Assembly: GCA_001464695.1 (NCBI GenBank)
Contig: LNDQ01000112.1
Span: 1-64,000 of the forward strand
Direction of reading: 5' to 3'
DNA from: Betaproteobacteria bacterium Ga0077523
GTDB lineage: Bacteria; Pseudomonadota; Gammaproteobacteria; Burkholderiales; Ga0077523
Length of the DNA: 64,000 bases
Part shown: piece after piece, positions 56,532-64,000 of the stretch
Position numbering within the stretch: position 1 is the first letter of the stretch
How the letters are laid out: each line of letters starts with the position of its first letter
Made by a program: the position numbers and the translations under genes
Notes under the pieces: generated by a model
The model's database searches: none
The model's input: only the letters and a program-made list of their open reading frames with translations
What the model was told of the DNA's origin: nothing

Positions 56532-56688
56532 AGGTGACGCCCCCCCCGATAGGCCTGCGGCCTTTCCCCCCGAGGGGGCCAGCCCGCTTGGGGCGGCCCG
56601 GCGCGGGTGAGGTGACGTCCCCCCCGATAGGCCTGCGGCCTTTCCCCCCGAAGGGGCCAGCCCGCTTGGGGCGGCCCGGCACGGGCTG
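56532..56688 (+). repeat. Intergenic ~78-bp element, two tandem copies
   Basis: Units beginning AGGTGACG start at 56532 and 56610 (period 78), in the plus orientation of the flanking recG and ubiA genes. Each contains GGCC-TGC-GGCC, a CCCCC/GGGGG stem and CAGCCCGC pairing with the GCGGG or ACGGGCTG arm. The first copy starts directly after the recG stop and the second ends just before ubiA. Related to 3314, 12536 and 41097. Confidence 0.92.
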
Positions 56689-56696
56689 ACCCTTCG

Positions 56697-57587
56697 ATGC
56701 GATCCGACGCGAACACACGAGCAAGCAACAGAGTCGTCGAACGCCTGGTCCTCTATGCGCGGCTGGTGCGACTGGATCGCCCCATCGGCATCCTGCTCCT
56801 GCTCTGGCCGACGTTGTGGGCGCTGTGGATCGCGGGCGCCGGGCGGCCCGATTGGACGGTCGTTGCCATCTTCGTCGCAGGCACGGCGCTGATGCGCTCG
56901 GCCGGCTGCGCGATCAATGACTGGGCCGACCGCGACTTCGACCCGCACGTGAAGCGTACGCAGGACCGGCCCCTGGCGGCGCGGCGGATCTCCGGGACGG
57001 AAGCACTGCTGGTGGCCGCCGCCTTGTCGCTGATCGCGTTCCTGTTGATCCTGCCGCTCGACCGTCTCGTGATCCAGTTGTCCTTCGTCGCGCTGTTCCT
57101 GGCCGCGAGCTACCCGTTCACCAAGCGGTTCTTCGCGCTACCCCAGGCGTACCTCGGCATCGCTTTCGGCTTCGGTATTCCCATGGCTTTCGCGGCGCTG
57201 CAAGCCAGCGTGCCGGCGTTCGGCTGGTGGATGCTGCTCGCCAACGTGCTGTGGACGCTGGCCTACGACACCGAGTACGCCATGGTGGACCGGGACGACG
57301 ACGTGAAACTCGGCATCCGCACCGCGGCGTTGTTGTTCGGGCGCTTTGACGTGGTGGCCGTGATGCTGTTCCACGCCGGTTTCCTGGGGATCATGGCATG
57401 GCTGGGATGGGCCGCGGGCTTGGGGTCTCTGTACTTCGCAGGGCTCGCGGCGGCGACGGTGCTGTGCGCATGGCAATTCCGTATGATCCGGGGTCGCACG
57501 CGCGAGGGGTGCTTCCGCGCCTTCCTCCACAACAACTGGGTCGGTGCGGCGGTGTTCGCCGGGATCGCGGCGGACATGTCTTTCTGA
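56697..57587 (+). CDS. ubiA: 4-hydroxybenzoate polyprenyltransferase
   Basis: Inner-membrane prenyltransferase of ubiquinone synthesis. The 296-residue protein has the two Asp-rich motifs [10 protein letters not shown] (73-82) and [12 protein letters not shown] (about 191-202), the first binding the prenyl diphosphate through Mg2+, and about eight helices. It begins just after the tandem repeat; ubiD, the next pathway enzyme, lies at 59388. Confidence 0.95.
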   Translation: MRSDANTRASNRVVERLVLYARLVRLDRPIGILLLLWPTLWALWIAGAGRPDWTVVAIFVAGTALMRSAGCAINDWADRDFDPHVKRTQDRPLAARRISGTEALLVAAALSLIAFLLILPLDRLVIQLSFVALFLAASYPFTKRFFALPQAYLGIAFGFGIPMAFAALQASVPAFGWWMLLANVLWTLAYDTEYAMVDRDDDVKLGIRTAALLFGRFDVVAVMLFHAGFLGIMAWLGWAAGLGSLYFAGLAAATVLCAWQFRMIRGRTREGCFRAFLHNNWVGAAVFAGIAADMSF

Positions 57588-57596
57588 AGGAACGAG

Positions 57597-58385
57597 ATGA
57601 ACCTGGAGTTGACGGGCAAGGTGGCGGTGGTGACCGGCGGCAGCCGCGGGATCGGGTTTGCGTGCGCGGCGGCGTTGCTCGCGGAAGGCGCGCAAGTGGC
57701 GCTGGTATCGCGCAGCGAGGAGCACTTGAAGCTCGCCGCCGCACAACTGCATTCGGCCGGCGACTATCCTCCGGTGATCGTGCAAGCCGATCTCACGCGC
57801 GCCGACGAGGCGCAACGTGCGGCGCGCGAACTCGAACGCCGCATGGGCGAGATCGACATCCTGGTGAACTCCGCGGGTGCGGCGAAGCGCTACGCGCCCG
57901 ACGACCTCGATGCCGCCGCCTGGCACGCGGCGATGGACGCCAAGTACTTCACCTACATTCACATGATGGACGCGCTGCTGCCGGGCATGGCCGCGCGCGG
58001 CCGCGGCGCGGTGGTCAACGTGATCGGCATGGGTGGCAAGGTCGCCTCCCCCATCCACCTGCCGGGCGGCGCCGCCAATTCGGCGCTGATGCTCGCCACG
58101 GTGGGCCTGGCGAGCGTTTATGGACCGAAGGGCGTGCGCATCAACGCGATCAATCCCGGGGCCGTGCTGGGCGAGCGCCTCGATGCGGCGTTGGCATTGG
58201 AGACTTCGCGTTCTGGCAGATCGCGTGACGAGCTGCTCGAGACGGGTCAGAAGCGGGTTCCGCTCGGCCGCTACGCCGATCCGTCGGACATCGCACAAGT
58301 GGCGCTGTTCCTCGCCTCGGGGCGCGCGGCCTACGTGACCGGCGCGGTGATTCCGATGGACGGCGGGCTCAGCGCCGTGCTGTGA
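57597..58385 (+). CDS. SDR-family protein with altered active site
   Basis: A 262-residue Rossmann protein with an intact cofactor loop (VVTGGSRGIGFA) and NSAGAAKRYAP region. The catalytic YxxxK is missing: where YSASK is expected the sequence is GGAANSA in HLPGGAANSALMLATVGLA, so Tyr and Lys are replaced by Gly and Asn. It may bind cofactor without classic dehydrogenase chemistry, or use another residue. Between ubiA and the DUF922 gene; the stop overlaps the next start (TGATG). Confidence 0.85.
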   Translation: MNLELTGKVAVVTGGSRGIGFACAAALLAEGAQVALVSRSEEHLKLAAAQLHSAGDYPPVIVQADLTRADEAQRAARELERRMGEIDILVNSAGAAKRYAPDDLDAAAWHAAMDAKYFTYIHMMDALLPGMAARGRGAVVNVIGMGGKVASPIHLPGGAANSALMLATVGLASVYGPKGVRINAINPGAVLGERLDAALALETSRSGRSRDELLETGQKRVPLGRYADPSDIAQVALFLASGRAAYVTGAVIPMDGGLSAVL

Positions 58386-59386
58386 TGCGCGCCGGCAGTG
58401 CGCTGGTCGCTCTTGCGCTGGGCGGCGCAGCCATCGCGGGGGTCTACAAATGGGTCGACGAGCAAGGCAAGGTGCACTACGGCGACGCGCCCCCGAAGGC
58501 CGCCACGGCAACCCGTGTGCAAGCCGGCACGGGTGCGGGCGACGTGGAACTGCGCTGGTACGACGTCACCGGCACCGACGCGCGGGCCCTGTGGCAGTCG
58601 ATCACGGTGGCGGGCCCCAAGGGCGATGACGGCCGGGTCTTTGCCGGGCGCACCGACTGGAACCTGGGCTATCGCTACCAGACGCGGGTTCTCGACGGCC
58701 TGTGTCGCGTGACCACGGTCACGACGAAGCTGGCGGTGTCGATGGTCCTGCCGCGCTGGCGCGACGAAGCCCGCGCACCGGCCGACTTGCGTGCCGGCTG
58801 GCAACGGTACCTGCGAGCGCTGCGTGACCACGAGAACGGTCACCGCGACAATGGCGTCGCCGCCCGTACCGAAGTGGAGGCGCGGGTGAGCGGACTTGCG
58901 CCGCGCCGGGATTGCGCCGGCATCGATGCCGAAGCCAGGGTGATCGCCAACGAGGTGGTCGCGCGCTACGTGGAGCAGGATCGCGAGTACGACCGCCGCA
59001 CCCAGCACGGTCTTACGCAAGGTGCGCGTGATGTGCGTCGATCCGTGGCGCTTTCCCTCACTTGCAGTGCGCGCGCCGGCCTGCATGCCGGCGCCGTTCG
59101 TCAGGCTCGCCGCATGCGGCTCGAAATCCCCGCCTCACCCCTCGGTCCCTCTCCCGGAGGGAGAGGTCGGCTGCGCCGACCTCTGCGAGGTGTCTATGGT
59201 TCCCTCACCCTCGGTCCCTCTCCCAGAGGGAGAGGGAAGCACACCGGAGCGCCAGGCCCCTCTCCCGCCGGGAGAGGGGTGGGGGTGAGGGAAGCGGTTG
59301 CCAGTAACGCGCCGCACCCCAAACCACTCCCACCGCACTTGCGTTTCATCCCACGCGGACCGCGCACCGCGCGGTGGAGAAACTGA
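58385..59386 (+). CDS. Exported DUF4124-DUF922 putative Zn-protease, C-terminus extended through repeats
   Basis: The N-terminus has a signal-like segment ([15 protein letters not shown]) and a DUF4124-type start ([18 protein letters not shown]). A DUF922 domain at about 50-220 contains HENGH (HExxH-like, with Asn at the usual variable position), which would bind zinc. The last 100 or so residues (from about 59090) translate a string of palindromic intergenic repeats and have low-complexity PSPGGRG-like composition, so the original stop has apparently been lost; the frame ends two bases before the ubiD ATG. ATG 58385; GTG 58382 is possible. Confidence 0.72.
   Translation: MRAGSALVALALGGAAIAGVYKWVDEQGKVHYGDAPPKAATATRVQAGTGAGDVELRWYDVTGTDARALWQSITVAGPKGDDGRVFAGRTDWNLGYRYQTRVLDGLCRVTTVTTKLAVSMVLPRWRDEARAPADLRAGWQRYLRALRDHENGHRDNGVAARTEVEARVSGLAPRRDCAGIDAEARVIANEVVARYVEQDREYDRRTQHGLTQGARDVRRSVALSLTCSARAGLHAGAVRQARRMRLEIPASPLGPSPGGRGRLRRPLRGVYGSLTLGPSPRGRGKHTGAPGPSPAGRGVGVREAVASNAPHPKPLPPHLRFIPRGPRTARWRN
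59148..59279 (+). repeat. Cluster of CCCTCTCCC/GGGAGAGGG palindromes
   Basis: At least four hairpins lie in tandem: CCTCTCCC-GGA-GGGAGAGG (59148-59166), GAGGTCGGC-TGC-GCCGACCTC (59163-59183, overlapping), CCCTCTCCC-AGA-GGGAGAGGG (59216-59236) and CCCCTCTCCC-GCC-GGGAGAGGGG (59257-59279). TCGGTCCCTCTCCC is repeated at 59142 and 59211. They are all inside the 3' end of the DUF922 frame. Confidence 0.85.
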
Positions 59387-59387
59387 A

Positions 59388-60851
59388 ATGCGCTACCACG
59401 ACCTGCGGGATTTCATCGCACAGCTCGAGCGGCAAGGCGAGTTGAAGCGTATCGCCACCAACGTCTCGCCCCGGCTCGAAATGACCGAGGTCTGCGACCG
59501 CGTGCTGCGCGCCCAAGGTCCGGCATTGCTGTTCGAGAAGCCCACCGGTTTCGACATCCCGGTGCTCGCGAACCTGTTCGGGACGCCCCGGCGCGTGGCC
59601 ATGGGCATGGGCGAGGACTCGGTCGAAGCGCTGCGCGAAGTGGGCAAGCTGCTCGCATACCTCAAGGAGCCCGAGCCCCCGAAGGGCTTGAAGGACATGT
59701 GGGACAAGCTGCCGGTGCTGAAGCAGGTGCTCCACATGGCGCCCAAGGTCCTGTCGAACGCGCCGTGCCAGGAGATCGTGTGGGAAGGTGCCAACGTGGA
59801 TCTCGCGCGCCTGCCGGTGCAGACGTGCTGGCCTGGCGACATCGGCCCGCTCATCACGTGGGGACTCACGGTAACCAAGGGTCCGAGCAAGGCGCGTCAG
59901 AATCTCGGCATCTATCGCCAGCAGGTGATCGGTCCGAACAAACTCATCATGCGGTGGCTTGCGCATCGCGGCGGCGCGCTGGATTTTCGCGATCATGCGC
60001 ACGCAGCTCCCGGGACACTGTTCCCGGTGGCCGTGGCGCTCGGGGCCGATCCAGCCACCATCCTGGGTGCGGTGACGCCGGTGCCGGATACGCTATCCGA
60101 GTACCAGTTCGCCGGACTGTTGCGCGGTGCCAAGACCGAACTCGTCAAATGCGTGGGCAACGACCTGCAAGTCCCGGCGAGCGCCGAGATCGTGCTCGAA
60201 GGCGTGATCCACCCCGACGAGACGGCACTCGAAGGGCCGTTCGGCGATCACACCGGGTACTACAACGAGCAGGAACGCTTTCCCGTGTTCACCGTCGAGC
60301 GGATCACCATGCGCCGCAATCCGATCTATCACTCGACCTACACCGGCAAGCCGCCAGACGAACCGGCAGTCCTCGGCGTCGCGCTGAACGAGGTCTTCGT
60401 GCCGCTGCTCACGAAGCAGTTTCCCGAGATCGTGGATTTCTACCTGCCGCCGGAGGGCTGCTCCTACCGCCTCGCGGTCGTATCGATGCGCAAGCAGTAT
60501 CCCGGTCATGCGAAGCGCGTCATGTTCGGCGTCTGGTCGTTCCTGCGCCAGTTCATGTACACCAAGATCATCCTGGTCACCGACGACGACGTGAACGTGC
60601 GCGACTGGAAAGAAGTAATCTGGGCGCTCACCACGCGCGTCGATCCGATGCGCGACACCCTGCTCGTGGACAACACGCCGATCGACTACCTCGACTTCGC
60701 GAGCCCGGTGTCGGGGCTCGGATCGAAGATGGGTATCGATGCCACCAACAAGTGGCCTGGCGAGACCCGGCGCGAGTGGGGCAAACCGATCGCGATGGAC
60801 CCGGCGGTGAAGCGCCGGGTGGACGATCTGTGGAGCGAGCTGGGTCTGTAA
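59388..60851 (+). CDS. ubiD: 4-hydroxy-3-polyprenylbenzoate decarboxylase
   Basis: Prenylated-FMN-dependent decarboxylase of ubiquinone synthesis. The 487-residue protein has the typical start [20 protein letters not shown], the prFMN-site region [20 protein letters not shown] and the acid/Arg region [23 protein letters not shown] 59388 is chosen on homology; the open frame starts earlier (59298) inside the repeat region. Its stop abuts the convergent next gene without a gap. Confidence 0.96.
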   Translation: MRYHDLRDFIAQLERQGELKRIATNVSPRLEMTEVCDRVLRAQGPALLFEKPTGFDIPVLANLFGTPRRVAMGMGEDSVEALREVGKLLAYLKEPEPPKGLKDMWDKLPVLKQVLHMAPKVLSNAPCQEIVWEGANVDLARLPVQTCWPGDIGPLITWGLTVTKGPSKARQNLGIYRQQVIGPNKLIMRWLAHRGGALDFRDHAHAAPGTLFPVAVALGADPATILGAVTPVPDTLSEYQFAGLLRGAKTELVKCVGNDLQVPASAEIVLEGVIHPDETALEGPFGDHTGYYNEQERFPVFTVERITMRRNPIYHSTYTGKPPDEPAVLGVALNEVFVPLLTKQFPEIVDFYLPPEGCSYRLAVVSMRKQYPGHAKRVMFGVWSFLRQFMYTKIILVTDDDVNVRDWKEVIWALTTRVDPMRDTLLVDNTPIDYLDFASPVSGLGSKMGIDATNKWPGETRREWGKPIAMDPAVKRRVDDLWSELGL

Positions 60852-63122
60852 CTACTGCGGCTGGTCGAAGCGGGCGAGGAAGCCGAAGATCTCCTTCCAG
60901 GTCTCGCCGACGTTGTTGTAGAGAATCCCGTGGCGCCGCGACTGGACCATCACGATGCGCTTGTCGTCGGTGCCCAAGGACCGGTGCAGCAGCAGCGCGC
61001 TGTCGGGTTCCACGATCGGATCGGTGTCGCCCTGGATGATCAGGACCGGGCTTTGCACTTCGTGCAGTCGCTTCTTCACGTTGTCGGTGAGCCGGCCGAG
61101 TTCGTAGAGCGCGCGAATCGGCATGTGCACGTAGTTGATGTGCGGATGCTCGGACGGATTCGGGCGAAACGCGAGCACACCTTCCTCGCGCACCACGCTG
61201 ACCAAACGATTGGTCCCGTGCACGAACGGCACGAAGACCATGTTGCGGTTCTTGAATCGCAGCGGCGTGCACAGCGTCGCGATGCCGGCGAGTTTGGCGG
61301 GCTGCTCGGTGGCGAGTTGCAGGCACAGCGACCCGCCGGTGGAGAACCCCACCAGGCAGATCCGGTCGACCAGCGGCGCCAGCGCCTCAAAGCCCCGTCG
61401 CACCGATGCGAGCCACTCGTGCCAAGTGCGCGAGCGCAGATCCCACGGCGAAGTGCCGTGCCCCTTGAGGCGTACGCCCAGGGTCGGGTAGCCCTGCTGG
61501 CTCAGCGCTTCACCGAATCCGCGGACCTCGGCGGGTGAAGCCAGGAAGCCGTGCACCAGCAGCACACCGACTCTGCGCGGCTGATCGGGACGGAACAGGA
61601 ATGGTTCGGCGTCCTCGCTCTTGGTCTGCAGTTTGTTGACGGCTTCGTGCTTCGGTTTGCGAAAGCGCTTGCGATCCCAGGCGTAGGCGCGGCGGGTATC
61701 GTCGAAGCGCAACTCCGCCAGCCGTTGCTCGGACAGGTCCGCGACCTCGCGGATGGCGGACCGCACGGCGTTCAGTGCCGGCTGGATCGGCGCCACTTCG
61801 TTGGCGTAGACCTCCACCGGATTCTCCAGCCGCACCTGGTCGAAACCGTGATCCTTCAGCAGCTTCGGCAGGAAGCGGTAGTAGCTGTCGGTGCGCTCGA
61901 TCAGGGCGAGCTGCGTGGTGATGGTGAGGAACTGCTCCAGTCCCGCGCAGCGGCCGATCGGCAGGTCCTCGTAGTCTTCCGGGTTGCGCAGGCTGCGGTG
62001 CAGGTGCACGGTGGTGTCGGCCTGCAGCGTCTTCACGGCGAGGTACAGGATGCGGTGAAAGTCCGTTGCCGGGATCTCGCTGCGCCCGGCCTCCAGCAAC
62101 TCGTAGATGATCAGCGCCGCAAGGTGGCTCAAGTGCACCGACACGAGCTGATACATCGCGTGCATGTACGCATCGCGGATCTGCTCGGCCTGCAGGCGCG
62201 TCGCGTTCGCGAACAGGCGCTTGTCGGCGCGTTCGGAGTGGGTCGTGAACGCGTCCTTGAGATGCCCGAGGCGCTCGCCGCTCGCGGCCACCAGTTCGCG
62301 CTCGCGATCGCTCCAGAAGTTCGCCGCCCGTAGCGGATTGCCGAGGCGGATGTCCATGTCCGTCTCGCGCAGCAGGATGTTGCCTTCGATCAGCAACTCC
62401 TCGCGCATGCGCGGGCTGATGCCCCGGTTGAAGAACTCCACGCCGGCCTGCAGCGGATTGCCGCGCACACGCATCGGATAGAACGTGATGTTGGCCGGCA
62501 CGATCAGCGTCGGCCGGCGCGCCCGGCCGATCAGCAACGCGGGGCTGTCGAGACCGATCAGATCGCACCACGCTTCCAGGCGCCGATGATCGCGGCGCTC
62601 GGCCGCGCTCAGCACCGCCTGCTTGAAGACCTCCAGGGCCAGCGCGATCACGGCCGCACCGCTGTGCTGTTTGCGTCGTTGCTGGGCACTGCGCGAGTAC
62701 ACGCTGTACTGGCCGCTGCCGTCCAGCACCTGGCGGTCCTTCACCATGCCGCCTTCCGGAAACACGATGAGCTTGCGCCCGCGCAGGACTTCCGCGGCGA
62801 GCAGGCTCAACAGGTGCGGATGATTGTTCGGCACCGCACCGACACCCTGCAGGTACGAAGCGAAGCGGTCGTTGCCCTTGAACAGATCATGGTCGGCGAT
62901 GGACCGGCATTGCGCACCGCACTGCTCCCAGAACAGGTATTGCGGGATGAAGGTCTCGAAGCGCGCGAAATGGTTGAAGACGAAGATGTCGCCCGCTTCC
63001 ACCTGGCCCTGGTCGTGGTGCAGGCGGATGTTGACCTTGAGCACCCGGCGCAGGAAGCGCATGAACCGTCCCGTCCACTGGTAGGCGGCGGGGTTGAGGG
63101 GGAAGTCGAGGCCGGTGTCCAT
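60852..63122 (-). CDS. Fusion of PlsC-like acyltransferase and alpha/beta hydrolase
   Basis: A 756-residue protein with no signal peptide. Residues about 40-280 are a glycerolipid acyltransferase-like domain: the HX4D-like motif reads NHFARFE (Glu in place of Asp), followed by FPEGGM near 118. The C-terminal part (about 505-756) is an alpha/beta hydrolase: VLLVHGFLASPAEVRGFGEA, nucleophile Ser in GFSTGGSL, acid in GDTDPIVEP, His in SRRHGI. The middle is helical and unassigned. The two chemistries suggest lipid remodelling or wax/phospholipid turnover, which is inference. Convergent with ubiD, their stops adjoining. Confidence 0.85.
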   Translation of the reverse strand: MDTGLDFPLNPAAYQWTGRFMRFLRRVLKVNIRLHHDQGQVEAGDIFVFNHFARFETFIPQYLFWEQCGAQCRSIADHDLFKGNDRFASYLQGVGAVPNNHPHLLSLLAAEVLRGRKLIVFPEGGMVKDRQVLDGSGQYSVYSRSAQQRRKQHSGAAVIALALEVFKQAVLSAAERRDHRRLEAWCDLIGLDSPALLIGRARRPTLIVPANITFYPMRVRGNPLQAGVEFFNRGISPRMREELLIEGNILLRETDMDIRLGNPLRAANFWSDRERELVAASGERLGHLKDAFTTHSERADKRLFANATRLQAEQIRDAYMHAMYQLVSVHLSHLAALIIYELLEAGRSEIPATDFHRILYLAVKTLQADTTVHLHRSLRNPEDYEDLPIGRCAGLEQFLTITTQLALIERTDSYYRFLPKLLKDHGFDQVRLENPVEVYANEVAPIQPALNAVRSAIREVADLSEQRLAELRFDDTRRAYAWDRKRFRKPKHEAVNKLQTKSEDAEPFLFRPDQPRRVGVLLVHGFLASPAEVRGFGEALSQQGYPTLGVRLKGHGTSPWDLRSRTWHEWLASVRRGFEALAPLVDRICLVGFSTGGSLCLQLATEQPAKLAGIATLCTPLRFKNRNMVFVPFVHGTNRLVSVVREEGVLAFRPNPSEHPHINYVHMPIRALYELGRLTDNVKKRLHEVQSPVLIIQGDTDPIVEPDSALLLHRSLGTDDKRIVMVQSRRHGILYNNVGETWKEIFGFLARFDQPQ

Positions 63123-63260
63123 GGTCGAGCGGGCATGCCGCGCGCCGGCGCAGCTCCCTTCAGGTGACCGCGCGCGGTGGTGCGAGGTTCCTTACGGCCG
63201 ACGCAAGCGTTGTGCCGTGGCTGGCACCTGCGGCCCGTCCGACCGCTCGAGCGCGCCGTG

Positions 63261-64000
63261 CTACTGCAGGCGGGCGCGGGCTTCCCGGGCCAGCGCCGCG
63301 GCGTTGTCGCTGTTCAGGCTTTTCAGGAACGCCTCGAGCTGCCGCTTTTGCGCCTCGGACAGCCGCAGCGGGCGCACCAGCGGGTCCTTGCCCGGGTCGG
63401 CGCTGCCGCCGCGGTCATACCACTCGACCACGTCGCGCAGGGTCGGCAACGAGCCGTCGTGCATGTACGGGGCCGTGAGCGCGACGTTGCGCAGGCTCGG
63501 AGTACGGAACGCGTAGCGGTCCTCGGCACGGCCGCTGACCTCGAAGCGCCCCAGATCGGGTTCGGCCTTCTTCGAACCGATCTCACCGCGGGCGCGAGCC
63601 CACTCGATGCCGGTATTGCGGAACCGGTTGTCGCTGAAAGTGGCGCTGGCGGCGTCGACCGTATGGCAGGCGTTGCAGCCGCTCCAGTTGAACACGGTGA
63701 ACCCAGCCTGTTCCTCCGTCGTGAGCGCGGCCTCTTCCTTGCCATAGAACCAGCGGTCGAAACGCGAGCCTCCCGCCACGAGCGTTCGTTCATAGGCGGC
63801 GATCGCCGCGGCGATGGTCTTGCGTGAGACCCCTTCGTCGCCGAACGCGCGGCGAAACATGTCGGCGTACTCGCGTCGATACCGCAGGCGGCCGACCACG
63901 CTTTCCGCGGAGGGGTTCCACATCTCGGACTGGCTCAGCAGCGGGAACCAGACCTGCTCCTCGAGGGTGCCGGCGCGGCCGTCGTGGAAGAAGGACGAAG
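63261..64000 (-). CDS. Di-haem cytochrome c peroxidase/MauG-family protein (5' end outside the window)
   Basis: The C-terminal portion of a CcpA/MauG-type protein; the N-terminus and first haem lie beyond the right edge. The frame is open across the edge (SSFFHDGRAGTLEEQVWFPL precedes MWNPSAES). The second haem motif is CNACH in FNWSGCNACHTV, followed by FRNTGIEWARARG and PSLRNVALTAPYMHDGS, with the distal Met/Tyr region typical of the family. The reduced-peroxide or tryptophan-oxidising roles cannot be separated here. No terminator is evident before the fusion gene; the 138 bases between hold nothing I can name. Confidence 0.88.
   Translation of the reverse strand, partial: SSFFHDGRAGTLEEQVWFPLLSQSEMWNPSAESVVGRLRYRREYADMFRRAFGDEGVSRKTIAAAIAAYERTLVAGGSRFDRWFYGKEEAALTTEEQAGFTVFNWSGCNACHTVDAASATFSDNRFRNTGIEWARARGEIGSKKAEPDLGRFEVSGRAEDRYAFRTPSLRNVALTAPYMHDGSLPTLRDVVEWYDRGGSADPGKDPLVRPLRLSEAQKRQLEAFLKSLNSDNAAALAREARARLQ

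Overview
This is a GC-rich (about two-thirds G+C by eye) chromosomal segment of a betaproteobacterium, probably a Burkholderiales-like or related environmental lineage. The assignment rests on gene orders typical of that class: hslV-hslU, dapF-DUF484-xerC, two LpxL-type acyltransferases next to metK, MidA divergent from pteridine reductase-ttcA, RNase II-like/TonB/aroE/mtgA, and an SAH riboswitch in front of ahcY followed by metF. Genes are densely packed, with many 4-base ATGA/GTGA stop-start overlaps and many GTG or TTG starts. No gene-free stretch exceeds about 300 bases.

Layout. 1-1768: start of hslU (cut by the window edge), hslV and a STAS-domain protein. 1879-6271: a zinc/metal uptake cluster (small secreted protein, porin-like outer-membrane protein, ZnuA-, ZnuC- and ZnuB-like proteins). 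6381-13560: histidine phosphatase, RlmI, XerC, DUF484, DapF, GNAT, CoA-binding protein and two lipid A acyltransferases. 13646-23619: the SAM cycle (metK, SAH riboswitch, ahcY, metF), interrupted by rhlE and an accessory block with the mobile mystery A/B pair (HTH + Fic) and a single-chain restriction-modification enzyme of the MmeI-like type. ahcY carries two out-of-frame deletions. 23659-29196: CHASE2 cyclase, SH3 protein, M48 protease, cupin, and an HTH-aminotransferase fusion. 29269-34022: sulfur transport/TtcA/pteridine reductase, MidA, haloalkane dehalogenase. 34031-39725: a MetE-like enzyme divergent from a complete branched-chain amino-acid ABC transporter. 39753-44986: Mpl, PhzF, NnrU, acetamidase, YqiA-like esterase. 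45018-50381: RNase II-like, TonB, AroE, MtgA, Lgt, tRNA-Ala. 50455-56531: a hypothetical protein, TPR protein, Kup, RidA, RecG. 56697-64000: UbiA, SDR, DUF922 protease-like protein, UbiD, an acyltransferase-hydrolase fusion, and a di-haem peroxidase cut by the window edge.

The parts outside the housekeeping core are: (i) the 4.6-kb restriction/mobile-mystery block, whose regulator promoter carries three operator-like sites at exactly 33-bp steps; (ii) a family of about 78-bp structured repeats in four gaps between co-directional genes, always in the sense orientation and with one compensatory base-pair change; (iii) long imperfect hairpins of a second repeat family in three gaps; (iv) three apparent coding deletions (two in ahcY, one in the signal-peptide region of the amino-acid binding protein) that could be real decay or assembly errors.
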